Below, piece after piece: positions 34,510-43,151 of a stretch of 64,000 nucleotides of DNA (positions are counted from its first letter, which is position 1; every line of letters starts with the position of its first letter). The stretch covers positions 1 through 64,000 of the forward strand of contig NZ_BONO01000003.1 in NCBI RefSeq assembly GCF_016862755.1, written 5' to 3'. The stretch comes from Cellulomonas pakistanensis (GTDB lineage: Bacteria; Actinomycetota; Actinomycetes; Actinomycetales; Cellulomonadaceae). Both the position numbers and the translations under genes were made by a program. The notes under the pieces are model-generated. The model searched no databases, was not told the origin of the DNA, and saw only the letters and a list, made by a program, of their open reading frames with translations.

Positions 34510-35412
34510 ATGGAACGCCGTCCAGCCCACCTCGCCGCCGCGGCCGCCGCCGGCGCCGCCGACCCCGGGGCGCCCGCCGCCCCCGCCGCGCCCGCCGGCG
34601 ACCCCGCGGCGCCCGACGCCCCCGCCCGCGCCCTGCTCCGCGCGCTCACGCCCGCCCTGCTGCGGCTGTGCGACGACCTGACCGGCACGATGTTCTGCGC
34701 CAAGGACGTCGCGGGGCGGTACGTCGTGGTCAACGACGCGTTCGTGCGCCGCACCCCCGAGCGCTCGCGCCGCGCCGTCGTCGGCCGGACCGCCGCGGAG
34801 CTGTTCCTCCCGCACCTCGCGGAGAAGTACGACGCCCAGGACCGCGACGTGCTCGCGACCGGCCGGGCGCTGCACCGGGAGCTCGAGCTCATCCGCCGGC
34901 CCGGCGGCCCGCCCGGCTGGTACCTCACGTCCAAGGAGCCGGTCCGCGACGCGTCGGGCGCCGTCGTCGGGCTGGTGTCGATCTCCCAGGCGCTCCGCGC
35001 GGGCGACGCCGACGCGGAGACGGTGGCCGCGCTGTCCCGGGTCGCCGCGTTCGTGCACGGCCGGCTCGCGGAGCCCCCGACCGTCGCCGAGCTCGCCGAG
35101 GCGGCCGGCTGCTCGGCGTCGACGCTCGACCGCCGGGTCCGCCGCGTGTACGCGCTGTCCCCGCAGCAGTACGTGCTGCGGGCGCGGGTCGACCACGCCG
35201 CGGCGCTGCTCGGCGGCTCGGACCTGCCGCTCGCCGAGGTGGCCGCGGCGGCCGGCTTCTACGACCAGGCGTCGTTCACCCGGACGTTCGGGCGGCTGAC
35301 CGGCGAGACGCCCGCGCAGTTCCGGCGGGCGGCCCGGGCGGCGTCCGGGCCGGCGACCGCGCCGGTGGCGCCGCTGGTCCCGCCGCTGCCGTGGCCGCGG
35401 GCGGCGGGCTGA
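34510..35412 (+). CDS. AraC family regulator with PAS-like sensor
   Basis: 300 residues. After an Ala/Pro-rich N-terminus comes a PAS-like domain (about residues 55-165; GTMFCAKDVAGRYVVVNDAF, VGRTAAELF, GWYLTSKEPVRDASGAVVGL). The C-terminus is an AraC double helix-turn-helix (VAELAEAAGCSASTLDRRVR, YVLRARVDHAAALL, VAAAAGFYDQASFTRTFGR, TPAQFRR). It is transcribed away from putA across 111 bases, so proline catabolism is the likely target, though this is inference. In many actinobacteria a PucR-type protein does that job. I chose ATG 34510, 9 bases after TACGCT; ATG 34474 is possible but lies before the -10 box. Confidence 0.88.
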   Translation: MERRPAHLAAAAAAGAADPGAPAAPAAPAGDPAAPDAPARALLRALTPALLRLCDDLTGTMFCAKDVAGRYVVVNDAFVRRTPERSRRAVVGRTAAELFLPHLAEKYDAQDRDVLATGRALHRELELIRRPGGPPGWYLTSKEPVRDASGAVVGLVSISQALRAGDADAETVAALSRVAAFVHGRLAEPPTVAELAEAAGCSASTLDRRVRRVYALSPQQYVLRARVDHAAALLGGSDLPLAEVAAAAGFYDQASFTRTFGRLTGETPAQFRRAARAASGPATAPVAPLVPPLPWPRAAG

Positions 35413-35427
35413 GCCACGATGGAGAAC

Positions 35428-36219
35428 ATGGTTGATTCGCAGATCCCCCCTGTGCCCACAGTCAAGCTCCCGGGCGGCGAGATGCCGCTGCTCGGCCTCG
35501 GCACCTGGCAGTCCGAGGGCGGCGACGCCGAGCGCGCCGTGGTCGCCGCGCTGCAGCTCGGCTACACCCACGTCGACACCGCCACCGGGTACGGCAACGA
35601 GGCCGAGGTCGGCCGCGCGCTGTCGCTGGTCGACGTCGACCGCGACGCCGTGTTCGTCACCACCAAGCTGCCGCCGGACCACGCGGGCCGCGAGCGCCAG
35701 ACGCTCATGGAGTCGCTCGCCGCGCTCGGCACCGACCACCTCGACCTGTGGCTGGTCCACTGGCCGCCCAACAAGCAGGCGACCCCCGCGACCTGGGAGC
35801 AGTTCATCGCTGCGCGCGACGAGGGCCTGGTCCGCTCGATCGGCGTGTCCAACTACTCGATCGAGCAGATCGACGAGCTGGTCGCCGCCACCGGCGAGGC
35901 GCCCGCCGTGAACCAGATTCCGTGGAGCCCGGGCGACTTCGACGCCGACCTGCTCGCGGCGCACGCCGAGCGCGGCGTCGTCGTCGAGGGCTACAGCCCG
36001 TTCAAGCGGACCGACCTGGACGACCCGGTGCTCACCGCGATCGCCGAGGCGCACGGCGTCAGCACCCGCCAGGTCGTGCTGCGCTGGCACGTCGACCACG
36101 GCATCGTCGTGATCCCGAAGTCGACCAACAAGGACCGCATCGCGCACAACCTCGAGGCGCTGCAGTTCACGCTGTCCGCCGACGAGCTCGCGCAGATCGA
36201 CGGCCTGGGCGGCAAGTGA
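35428..36219 (+). CDS. Aldo/keto reductase
   Basis: 263-residue NADPH-dependent reductase of the AKR5-like group. With the start at ATG 35428 the catalytic tetrad is D50, Y55 (DTATGYGNE), K80 (VTTKLPPDH) and H111 (LWLVHWPP). GVSNYSIEQI and IPKSTNKDRI form the nucleotide site. ATG 35428 has CACGAT 7 bases upstream; ATG 35419, three codons earlier, would overlap that box. Bacterial relatives reduce 2,5-diketo-gluconate or small aldehydes; substrate is not predictable. The stop overlaps the next gene by 4 bases. Confidence 0.9.
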   Translation: MVDSQIPPVPTVKLPGGEMPLLGLGTWQSEGGDAERAVVAALQLGYTHVDTATGYGNEAEVGRALSLVDVDRDAVFVTTKLPPDHAGRERQTLMESLAALGTDHLDLWLVHWPPNKQATPATWEQFIAARDEGLVRSIGVSNYSIEQIDELVAATGEAPAVNQIPWSPGDFDADLLAAHAERGVVVEGYSPFKRTDLDDPVLTAIAEAHGVSTRQVVLRWHVDHGIVVIPKSTNKDRIAHNLEALQFTLSADELAQIDGLGGK

Positions 36220-37379
36220 CGGAGCCGGACGCGACGCGCGACCCCGGGGCGCCCGCCCCGGGGTCGTCGTCGGTCCCCCCGCCGGCGACCCGGCGGGAGG
36301 CCCGGGCGCGCGCCGCCGCGGGGTGGGCGGCCGGCGCCCCGGACGCCCCGGCCCCCGGCGTGACCGGCCCCGGCGCGGTCCCGGCCGACGTCCCGGACGC
36401 GCCCGACGCGCACGCCGTCGTCATCACCGGCCCCTCGCCGGCCCGCCGGTACGGCCGCGGCCGGGTGGTCGTCGCGGCGGCCACGAGCGCGGTGCTCGTC
36501 GCCGCGGTCGCGATCGCCGGCGTGCAGCTGCGCGCGGCGGGCGAGCGCGCCGCCGAGGCGGAGCAGCGCGCGGAGGCCATGGGGCTCGCGGCGGAGCTGG
36601 CGTCGGCCGAGGACGACTTCCTGGCCGACCGGCAGCGCGCCGCCGACCTCGACGCGTCGCGCCGGTCCGCCGACGCCGGCCGCGCCGCGCGGGAGCAGGC
36701 CGCCGCGGAGGAGGCCGCCCGGGTCGCCGCCGAGCAGGCCGCCGCCGAGGCCGCCCGCGCCGCCGAGGAGCAGGCCGCGGCCGACGCCGCCGCGGCGGCC
36801 GCCGCCGAGGAGGCCACCCGGCGGGGCGCCGCGTCGGGCGCGCCCGCGGGCGCGCCGAGCAGCCCCGGCATCGCCGGCTGGGTCGACGGCCGCCCGGTGG
36901 ACGCCGAGGGGAACGTCCTGTGGGTCACCTCCGTGCCCACCGCGGACGGCGACGGGTCGAACGGGAACATGCCCGCGTCCGCCATGTGCCAGGTGCCGTG
37001 GGGCACCGACCAGCTCGGGTTCGCCCAGTACCTGCGCTGCGACGCCGCCGAGGCGCTGACCGCGCTAAACGAGGCGTTCCGCGCGCAGTTCGGGGCGTCG
37101 ATCGACATGGACCTCACCTACCGGTCGTACGCGGACCAGGTGGCGATGAAGGCGGCGTTCGGCGGGCTGGCCGCGGCGCCGGGCACGTCGTCGCACGGCC
37201 TCGGTACGGCGCTCGACGTGCAGGAGTGGCCGGGCACGTACGGCTTCGGCACCGCGCGGTACGACTGGCTGGTCGCGAACGGCCCCGCGTACGGCTGGTA
37301 CGCGCCGGCCCGGGTCCGGCAGGGTCAGCCCTACGAGGAGTACTGGCACTTCGAGTACGGGCCCGGCCGCACCTCCTGA
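36216..37379 (+). CDS. VanY-type D-alanyl-D-alanine carboxypeptidase
   Basis: 387 residues. A cytoplasmic Pro/Ala-rich region of about 75 residues is followed by one membrane anchor (RVVVAAATSAVLVAAVAIAG). An Ala/Glu-rich extracellular coiled coil of about 110 residues carries the M15B peptidase domain. Zinc ligands and catalysis are in SSHGLGTALDVQEW and the late WHFEYG; the MDLTYRSYADQ strand is also typical. It should trim the terminal D-Ala of wall peptides. GTG 36216 overlaps the aldo-keto reductase stop in GTGA, so translation is coupled although the functions look unrelated. Confidence 0.9.
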   Translation: MTEPDATRDPGAPAPGSSSVPPPATRREARARAAAGWAAGAPDAPAPGVTGPGAVPADVPDAPDAHAVVITGPSPARRYGRGRVVVAAATSAVLVAAVAIAGVQLRAAGERAAEAEQRAEAMGLAAELASAEDDFLADRQRAADLDASRRSADAGRAAREQAAAEEAARVAAEQAAAEAARAAEEQAAADAAAAAAAEEATRRGAASGAPAGAPSSPGIAGWVDGRPVDAEGNVLWVTSVPTADGDGSNGNMPASAMCQVPWGTDQLGFAQYLRCDAAEALTALNEAFRAQFGASIDMDLTYRSYADQVAMKAAFGGLAAAPGTSSHGLGTALDVQEWPGTYGFGTARYDWLVANGPAYGWYAPARVRQGQPYEEYWHFEYGPGRTS

Positions 37380-37486
37380 CCGCGTCCCCCTGCGTCGAGC
37401 GCCCGGGAGCCCGACCGGTTCGTCCCGGCTCGCCCCGCGGGTCCTGGACACCCGACGGTCGACCGGTCGGGGCAGGCCGCGTGTGG

Positions 37487-37492
37487 CACAGT
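37487..37492 (+). promoter_or_regulatory. -10 box for glutamate dehydrogenase gene
   Basis: CACAGT in the 196-base gap, about 84 bases before ATG 37576. The 10-base palindrome CGACCGGTCG at 37460-37469 lies near the -35 region. Confidence 0.4.
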
Positions 37493-37575
37493 GGCGACGT
37501 ACCCGGCCGCCGTCGGCGGGGGCGGCGACGAGGCCGCGCCCGGGCGGTCGGACGCGATGCCCAGGAGGCCTCTGC

Positions 37576-38877
37576 ATGACCGCGACCGCACCCGCCGGGA
37601 CGTCGTCGTCGCCCACCCCCGCGACGCCCGCCCGGCGCACCTCCCCCCTGACGACGGCGCTCGCGCAGCTGTCGTCGGCCGTCGGCCTGCTCGGCTACGA
37701 CGACGGCCTGCACCAGATGCTCGCCACCCCGCGCCGGGAGCTGCACGTCGCGGTCCCGCTGCGCCGGGACGACGGCCGGATCGAGCTGCTGTCCGGGTAC
37801 CGCGTGCAGCACAACATCTCCCGCGGGCCGGGCAAGGGCGGCCTGCGGTACGCCCCGGGCGTCGACATCGACGAGGTCCGCGCGCTGGCGATGTGGATGA
37901 CCTGGAAGTGCGCGGTCGTCGACCTGCCGTACGGCGGCGCGAAGGGCGGCGTGGCGATCGACCCGCGCGGCTACTCCCCCGCCGAGCTCGAGCGCGTGAC
38001 GCGCCGGTACACCTCCGAGGTGATGCCGATCATCGGGCCGGAGCGGGACATCATGGCGCCCGACGTCGGCACCACCGAGCAGACGATGAGCTGGGTGATG
38101 GACACGTACTCGGTGAACTCCGGGTACACGATCCCCGCGGTCGTCACCGGCAAGCCGATCGCGGTCGGCGGCTCGCTGGGCCGGGCCACGGCGACCTCGC
38201 GCGGCGTCGTGCACGCCACCGCGGCGGCCCTCGCGGACGCCGGCACCGAGCTGTCCGAGATCACCGCCGCGGTGCAGGGCTTCGGCAAGGTCGGCTCGCA
38301 CGCGGCGCGGTTCCTGGCCGAGGGCGGCGCCCGGGTCGTGGCGGTCAGCGACCAGTACGGCGGCGTGCACCACCCCGGTGGCCTGGACGTGGCCGCGCTG
38401 CACACGCACGTCGCGGAGACCGGCTCGGTGGTCGGGTTCCCCGGCGCGGACGCGCTGTCGAACGCCGACCTGCTCGCGCTCGACGTCGACGTGCTCGTCC
38501 CGGCCGCGACCGAGGACGTGCTGGACGAGGCCACCGCCGCCACGGTCAAGGCGCGCTGGGTGGTCGAGGGCGCGAACGGCCCGACCACCCGCGAGGGCGA
38601 CCAGGTGCTCGCGGACCGCGGCATCACCGTCGTGCCCGACATCCTGGCGAACGCGGGCGGCGTCGTCGTGTCGTACTTCGAGTGGGTGCAGGCGCAGCAG
38701 GCCTACTGGTGGACCGAGCGCGAGATCGAGGACCGGCTGGAGCAGCGGATGCGCTCCGCGTACGCCGCCGTCGCCCAGCGCGCCCGGGCCGAGAAGATCA
38801 CGCTGCGCGACGCGGCGCTGGTGATCGGCGTGCGGCGGGTGGCGGAGGCGCACCAGCTGCGCGGCCTGTACCCCTGA
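37576..38877 (+). CDS. gdh: Glu/Leu/Phe/Val dehydrogenase (glutamate dehydrogenase)
   Basis: 433-residue hexameric-type dehydrogenase that interconverts glutamate and 2-oxoglutarate with ammonia. Substrate and catalytic lysines are K87 (SRGPGKGGLRY), K111 (WKCAVVDLPYGG) and K123 (GAKGGV). The acidic catalytic region is APDVGTTEQTMSW. The coenzyme fold has VQGFGKVGSHAARFLAEGG. Later motifs are VPAATEDVLDE, VEGANGPTT and PDILANAGGVVVSYFEWVQ. ATG 37576 has AGGAGG 8 bases upstream; the frame is open further upstream. A perfect 16-base hairpin follows the gene. Coenzyme preference cannot be judged. Confidence 0.94.
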   Translation: MTATAPAGTSSSPTPATPARRTSPLTTALAQLSSAVGLLGYDDGLHQMLATPRRELHVAVPLRRDDGRIELLSGYRVQHNISRGPGKGGLRYAPGVDIDEVRALAMWMTWKCAVVDLPYGGAKGGVAIDPRGYSPAELERVTRRYTSEVMPIIGPERDIMAPDVGTTEQTMSWVMDTYSVNSGYTIPAVVTGKPIAVGGSLGRATATSRGVVHATAAALADAGTELSEITAAVQGFGKVGSHAARFLAEGGARVVAVSDQYGGVHHPGGLDVAALHTHVAETGSVVGFPGADALSNADLLALDVDVLVPAATEDVLDEATAATVKARWVVEGANGPTTREGDQVLADRGITVVPDILANAGGVVVSYFEWVQAQQAYWWTEREIEDRLEQRMRSAYAAVAQRARAEKITLRDAALVIGVRRVAEAHQLRGLYP

Positions 38878-38942
38878 GTCGCCGCGGGCCCGGCCGCCCC
38901 GCACCCGCGCGACCCCCGCGCCGGGCGCGGCTGTGACGAGCG

Positions 38943-38982
38943 ACGCGGCCGGCCCGGGGAAGCACGCCCGGGCCGGCCGCGT
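38943..38982. terminator. Perfect 16-bp hairpin after gdh
   Basis: ACGCGGCCGGCCCGGG at 38943-38958 pairs fully with 38967-38982 around an 8-base loop. It lies before GTG 38993 and argues against the upstream GTG 38933 as the start of the next gene. Confidence 0.8.
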
Positions 38983-38992
38983 TGCCCCTCAC

Positions 38993-40057
38993 GTGAGCAC
39001 CCCCGACGCCTCCCGCGCACACCAGCCCGTCGTCCGTCCCGAGGTCCCCCTGTCCGTGCTGGACCTGTCCCCCGTCGGGACCGGCCGCACCAGCGCCGAC
39101 GCGCTCGCCGACTCCACCGCGCTGGCCCGCCGCGCCGACGAGCTCGGCTACCGCCGGTTCTGGGTCGCCGAGCACCACAGCATGCCGGCGGTCGCGTCGA
39201 CCTCCCCCGGCGTCCTGCTCGCGCACCTCGCCGCGTCGACCGAGCGCATCCGGCTCGGCTCCGGCGGCGTCATGCTGCCGAACCACCCGCCGCTGGTGAT
39301 CGCCGAGCAGTTCGCGATGCTCGAGGCGCTGCACCCGGGCCGGGTCGACCTGGGCATCGGTCGCGCGCCGGGCGCCGACCCGATGACCGCCGCCGCGCTG
39401 CGCCGCACCGTCGAGGGCCTGGGCGCCGAGGACTTCCCCGCCGAGCTGCTCGACGTGCTGCACCTGCTCGGTCAGCTGCCCGCGGGCCGCGCCGCCTCCG
39501 CCGTCGCGCAGCGGCTGCGCGCCACGCCGGTGCCCGCCGGGACGCCCGAGGTCTGGCTGCTGGGGTCGTCGACGTTCAGCGCGCAGCTGGCAGGCGAGCT
39601 CGGCCTGCCGTTCTCCTACGCGCACCACTTCGGCACCGGCATCACGACCACCGCGGCCGAGGTCTACCGGCAGGCGTTCCGCCCGTCCGAGGTGCTCGAC
39701 GCGCCGCACCTCATGGTGTCGGCGTCGGTGGTCGTCGCCGAGTCGCAGGAGCGGGCGGAGTGGCTGGCCGGTCCGTCGAAGGTCATGGCGCTGCGGCTGC
39801 GCAGCCGGGGCGCGCTGGCGCCGATCGAGACGCCGGAGGACGCCGAGGCGCTCCTGGCGGACCTCGACCCGGTGCAGGCGGCCGCGTTCTTCGCGAAGGT
39901 CGCGGGCACGCAGATCGCGACGACGGCGGCGCCCGCGGCGGCGGCGCTGCGCGAGCTGGTCGCGCGCACCGGCGCGGACGAGCTGATCGTCACGGCGACG
40001 ACGTACGACGTCGCCGACCGGATCGCCACGCTGGAGGCGCTCGCCCGCGCGTGGTGA
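38993..40057 (+). CDS. LLM class flavin-dependent oxidoreductase
   Basis: 354-residue luciferase-like monooxygenase of the group with FMN or F420 cofactor. Typical motifs are SVLDLSPVGTG, YRRFWVAEHHSMPAVASTSP, RIRLGSGGVMLPNH, VIAEQFAMLEALHPGRVDLG and PEVWLLGSS-FSAQLA. GTG 38993 is chosen because the hairpin terminator lies between it and the only upstream start. The EHHS...ASTSP pattern is that of the YhbW/MsnO8 subgroup, for which physiological substrates are poorly known. It is followed by a short gap and the META gene. Confidence 0.92.
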   Translation: MSTPDASRAHQPVVRPEVPLSVLDLSPVGTGRTSADALADSTALARRADELGYRRFWVAEHHSMPAVASTSPGVLLAHLAASTERIRLGSGGVMLPNHPPLVIAEQFAMLEALHPGRVDLGIGRAPGADPMTAAALRRTVEGLGAEDFPAELLDVLHLLGQLPAGRAASAVAQRLRATPVPAGTPEVWLLGSSTFSAQLAGELGLPFSYAHHFGTGITTTAAEVYRQAFRPSEVLDAPHLMVSASVVVAESQERAEWLAGPSKVMALRLRSRGALAPIETPEDAEALLADLDPVQAAAFFAKVAGTQIATTAAPAAAALRELVARTGADELIVTATTYDVADRIATLEALARAW

Positions 40058-40113
40058 CCCGCGGCCGGCCCGACCCGCGGCCGGGCGTCCGTGCGCCGTG
40101 GCAGGATCGGCGC

Positions 40114-40479
40114 ATGGACGAGGTCGTCGGCGGCACGTGGCGGTTCACCGAGGTCGCGGGCGTGCCCGTCGGCGAGGGCCCGGAGCGGGCGCACCCGGCG
40201 CTGACGTTCTCCGGCGACGGCCAGGTCTACGGCACGGGTGGCGTGAACCGCCTGCGCGGCACGTGGTCGTTCGACCGCGGGACGGGCACGCTGTCGTTCG
40301 GCCCCGTCGCCGCGACGAAGATGGCCGGCACGCCCGAGCACACGGCCCGGGAGCGCGCGGTGCTCGACCTGCTCACGCACCCGGTGCGCGCCGCGCGCGA
40401 CGGCGACGCGCTCGTCCTCACCGACGGCGAGGGGCGGGTCAGCCGCCTGCTGCCCGCCCCCGCCGAGGACTCCGTCTGA
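40114..40479 (+). CDS. META (HslJ-like) domain protein
   Basis: 121 residues with a META domain: VGGTWRFTEVAGVPV, ALTFSGDGQVYGTGGVNRLRGTW, LSFGPVAATKMAG and RERAVLDLLTH. Unlike many HslJ-type proteins it lacks a signal peptide or lipobox, so it is probably cytoplasmic. CAGGAT lies 6 bases before ATG 40114, giving a leaderless start. The family is linked to heat-shock or motility phenotypes in a few bacteria, but no activity is known. Convergent with hemQ, 9 bases between stops. Confidence 0.82.
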   Translation: MDEVVGGTWRFTEVAGVPVGEGPERAHPALTFSGDGQVYGTGGVNRLRGTWSFDRGTGTLSFGPVAATKMAGTPEHTARERAVLDLLTHPVRAARDGDALVLTDGEGRVSRLLPAPAEDSV

Positions 40480-40488
40480 CCCGCGCGC

Positions 40489-41226
40489 TCAGGCGCGGGG
40501 CTGCCGCTCCGCCCAGTCCGCGAGCTCGACGCGCGGGCCGGTGTAGAACGGGACCTCCTCGCGCACGTGCCGGCGGGCGCCGGTGGCGCGCAGGTCGCGC
40601 ATGAGGTCGACGATGCGGTGCAGCTCGTCCGCCTCGAAGCCGAGGATCCACTCGTAGTCGCCGAGCGCGAACGACGACAGCGTGTTGGCGCGCACGTCGG
40701 CGTAGTCGCGTGCCGCGTGGCCGTGCTCGCGGAGCAGCTCGCGGCGCTCCTCGTCGCTCAGCAGGTACCACTCGTACGACCGCACGAACGGGTACACGCA
40801 CAGGTAGTCGCGCGGCTCCTCGCCGGCGAGGAACGCCGGCACGTGCCCGCGGTTGAACTCGGCCGGGCGGTGCATGGCCGCGACGGACCACACCGGCAGC
40901 AGGTGCGCGCCGAGCTCGCTCGCGCGCAGCCGGTGGAACGCCTCCTGCACGGCCTCGATCGTCGGGGCCCACCACCACACCATGAGGTCGGCGTCGGCGC
41001 GCAGCCCGGCGACGTCGTACCACCCGCGGACGACCAGGCCCTCGGGCGCGTCCGGCCCGGTCAGCGCGCCGAGCGCGTCCTCGACGTACCGCTTCCGCGC
41101 GGCGTCGTCGGCCGGCAGCGGCTCGGTGGTCTCGAACACCGCGTACATCGCGTACCGGATGGCGGCGTTGATCTCGTCGGCGACCTCGGTGCTGTGCCCG
41201 CCCTCGGGGACGGTGGTCGTGCTCAT
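40489..41226 (-). CDS. hemQ: Coproheme decarboxylase
   Basis: 245-residue chlorite-dismutase-fold enzyme that performs the last step of the coproporphyrin-dependent haem pathway, decarboxylating coproheme to haem b. Actinobacterial HemQ features are [61 protein letters not shown] (catalytic Tyr region) and [15 protein letters not shown] (proximal-His region). ATG 41226 overlaps the ferrochelatase stop in ATGA, so translation is coupled. Complete length for the family. Confidence 0.96.
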   Translation of the reverse strand: MSTTTVPEGGHSTEVADEINAAIRYAMYAVFETTEPLPADDAARKRYVEDALGALTGPDAPEGLVVRGWYDVAGLRADADLMVWWWAPTIEAVQEAFHRLRASELGAHLLPVWSVAAMHRPAEFNRGHVPAFLAGEEPRDYLCVYPFVRSYEWYLLSDEERRELLREHGHAARDYADVRANTLSSFALGDYEWILGFEADELHRIVDLMRDLRATGARRHVREEVPFYTGPRVELADWAERQPRA

Positions 41227-42425
41227 CGCGCTGCTGCTCCCTCGCTGCTGTCGTCCGCTCGCTGCTGGTTGATCGTGGGCAGGCCCGTGTCGACGCCGGC
41301 GCGCTGGAAGCAGCAGCCGACCGCGCAGCGGTCCGGCCACGCGCCCAGGACGCCGACGGTGGTCCGCTCGGGGTCCTCGCCGCGCTCGGCGGCGGCACGC
41401 TCGAGCATGAGGTCGACGAGGCCGGCGACGAACGGCGCGCGGGTGGAGGCGGAGCCGGCGCGCACCGCGACGACGCCGAGGTCCTGCGCGGTGGCCATCG
41501 CCTCGGTGTCGAGGTCGTAGGCGACCTCCATGTGGTCCGAGACGAAGCCGATCGGCGACATGACCACGGCGGTCGTGCCGGCCTCGGCGCGCTCGGCGAG
41601 CACGTCGTTGACGTCCGGCTCGAGCCAGGGCTGCGACGGCGGGCCCGAGCGCGAGCAGAACGCCAGCGTCCAGTCGGGCGAGACGCCCAGGTCGGCGGCG
41701 ACGAGCTGCGCGACCTCGCGGCACGCGTCCTGGTGCTGGGCCACGTAGCCGGGGCGCGCGGCGGCCGAGCCGGCCTCCATCGCGAGCGGGATCGAGTGCG
41801 TGACGAACAGCAGCGGCGCCTCGGCGGCGACCTCGGCCACCGGGCGGCCGACCTGCCCCGCGAGCTCGGTGAACGCCTCGACGATCGCGTCCGCGTTCGC
41901 CCGCACGAAGCCCGGGTGGTTGAAGTAGTGCCGCAGCTTGTCGACCTGGACGCCGGCGGCGGCCTCGGCGTCGGCGCAGCCGTCCGCCTCGCCGGCCACG
42001 CCCGCGAGCGCCGCGGCGACGTGCTCGCGGTACTGCCGGCAGCCGGAGTACGACCCGTACGCGCTGGTCACGAGCGCCAGCACGCGGGACGCGCCCGTCT
42101 CGCGCAGGCCCGCCAGGGCGCCGTCGGTGTACGGCTCCCAGTTGCGGTTGCCCCACGCGAGCGGGGTGCCGATGCCGCGGGCGTCCATCTCGGCGCGCAG
42201 GGCGGCGAGCAGCTCGCGGTTCTGGTCGTTGATCGGGCTGCGGCCGCCGAACAGCGCGTAGTGCTGGCTGACCTCGACCAGGCGCTCCTCGGGGATGCCC
42301 TTGCCGCGGGTCACGTTGCGCATGAACGGCAGGACGTCCTCGGGCTGCTCCGGGCCGCCGAACGAGAGCAGGAGGACCGCGTCGTACGGTGCGAGCGACG
42401 ACGCCGTCAGGGTGGGGGAAGACAC
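41223..42425 (-). CDS. hemH: Coproporphyrin ferrochelatase
   Basis: 400-residue enzyme (CpfC type) that inserts ferrous iron into coproporphyrin III. Motifs are [85 protein letters not shown] and [17 protein letters not shown] with the metal-site residues. The C-terminal [12 protein letters not shown] cysteines, with C in YSGCRQY, match the [2Fe-2S] cluster ligands of actinobacterial ferrochelatases. GTG 42425 fits the family N-terminus and has GGGAAGA upstream; ATG 42461 is the alternative. It follows a flavodoxin gene and is coupled to hemQ. Confidence 0.94.
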   Translation of the reverse strand: MSSPTLTASSLAPYDAVLLLSFGGPEQPEDVLPFMRNVTRGKGIPEERLVEVSQHYALFGGRSPINDQNRELLAALRAEMDARGIGTPLAWGNRNWEPYTDGALAGLRETGASRVLALVTSAYGSYSGCRQYREHVAAALAGVAGEADGCADAEAAAGVQVDKLRHYFNHPGFVRANADAIVEAFTELAGQVGRPVAEVAAEAPLLFVTHSIPLAMEAGSAAARPGYVAQHQDACREVAQLVAADLGVSPDWTLAFCSRSGPPSQPWLEPDVNDVLAERAEAGTTAVVMSPIGFVSDHMEVAYDLDTEAMATAQDLGVVAVRAGSASTRAPFVAGLVDLMLERAAAERGEDPERTTVGVLGAWPDRCAVGCCFQRAGVDTGLPTINQQRADDSSEGAAAR

Positions 42426-42504
42426 CCCAGCATCTTCCCACCGCACCCGGGCCACCCTCATCCCGAGGGGGGTCACCGGGACGTGACGTTGATACGACAA
42501 GGTG

Positions 42505-43017
42505 TCAGATCGCGACGGCCCGCGGCGCGGCCGCCCGGAGGTGCTCGGCGATCTCGGCGCCCCACGCGCGCACGGCGTCGAAGTCCCGGTGGTCGCCCTC
42601 CTTGGCCCGCGCCCCGGCGATGATCGCCCGCTCGGCGAACGCCAGCTCGCTGCGCAGCAGCCGCCCCGCGAACGCCCGGTGCCCGATCGCGCCGACGTCC
42701 CGCATCAGGGCCAGCAGCTCGTGCGGGCTGTTGGCGCGCGCTGCCGGCTGGGTGGCCAGCCCCGACGAGAACACCCAGACGTGCCGCTGCCGGAGCTGCG
42801 GCGCCAGCCGCGCGGCCAGGTCGCGCGCGGCCGGGATCCAGTGCGCCGTGTACACGGCGGAGCCGAGGACGACCACGTCGTACCGGTCGACGTCCGCGAC
42901 CTCGTCCGGCGCGACCTCGTCCACGACGTGCCCGTCGGCCCGCAGCACGTCCGCGACGGCGGAGCCGATCTCCGCGGTCGCCCCGTGGCGCGAGGCCACC
43001 GTCACCAGGACGTTCAT
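42505..43017 (-). CDS. Flavodoxin-domain protein (HemG-like)
   Basis: 170 residues with a flavodoxin fold of the HemG-type (flavodoxin_5) group. VLVTVASRHGATAEIGSAVA is the FMN phosphate loop; VVLGSAVYTAHWIPAARDLA and VWVFSSGLATQ are further flavin-site strands. It lies 80 bases upstream of the ferrochelatase gene on the same strand, so a role in porphyrinogen oxidation is attractive. A general flavodoxin-like electron carrier is also possible. ATG 43017 has GGAGGG 7 bases upstream. Two palindromic sequences lie between it and the MarR gene. Confidence 0.8.
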   Translation of the reverse strand: MNVLVTVASRHGATAEIGSAVADVLRADGHVVDEVAPDEVADVDRYDVVVLGSAVYTAHWIPAARDLAARLAPQLRQRHVWVFSSGLATQPAARANSPHELLALMRDVGAIGHRAFAGRLLRSELAFAERAIIAGARAKEGDHRDFDAVRAWGAEIAEHLRAAAPRAVAI

Positions 43018-43081
43018 CGCTCTGCCCTCCAGCGGCTGCTCGTGCGGTCTCCTCCGGCCCCCTCCCGGCCCGGAACCGCCG

Positions 43082-43095
43082 GTGACCATCGTCCG
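43082..43095. promoter_or_regulatory. Degenerate GGGAC-N4-GTCCC site upstream of flavodoxin gene
   Basis: On the minus strand CGGACGATGGTCAC matches GGGACGATGGTCCC, seen upstream of whiB1, at 12 of 14 positions. Confidence 0.3.
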
Positions 43096-43122
43096 TCCCG
43101 GGGGCGGCCGGGTCGTGGGCCT

Positions 43123-43140
43123 GAGGTCCCCCGGGACCTC
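43123..43140. promoter_or_regulatory. 18-base palindrome between marR and flavodoxin gene
   Basis: GAGGTCCC-CC-GGGACCTC has perfect 8-base arms. It may be an operator for the flavodoxin/haem operon or a small terminator stem 12 bases after the MarR stop. Confidence 0.45.
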
Positions 43141-43151
43141 CGGGCCGCGGG

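Noticed and set aside
38933..38992. Upstream GTG start for the luciferase-like gene
   Set aside because: A perfect 16-bp hairpin lies between it and GTG 38993, and the extra residues do not match the family.
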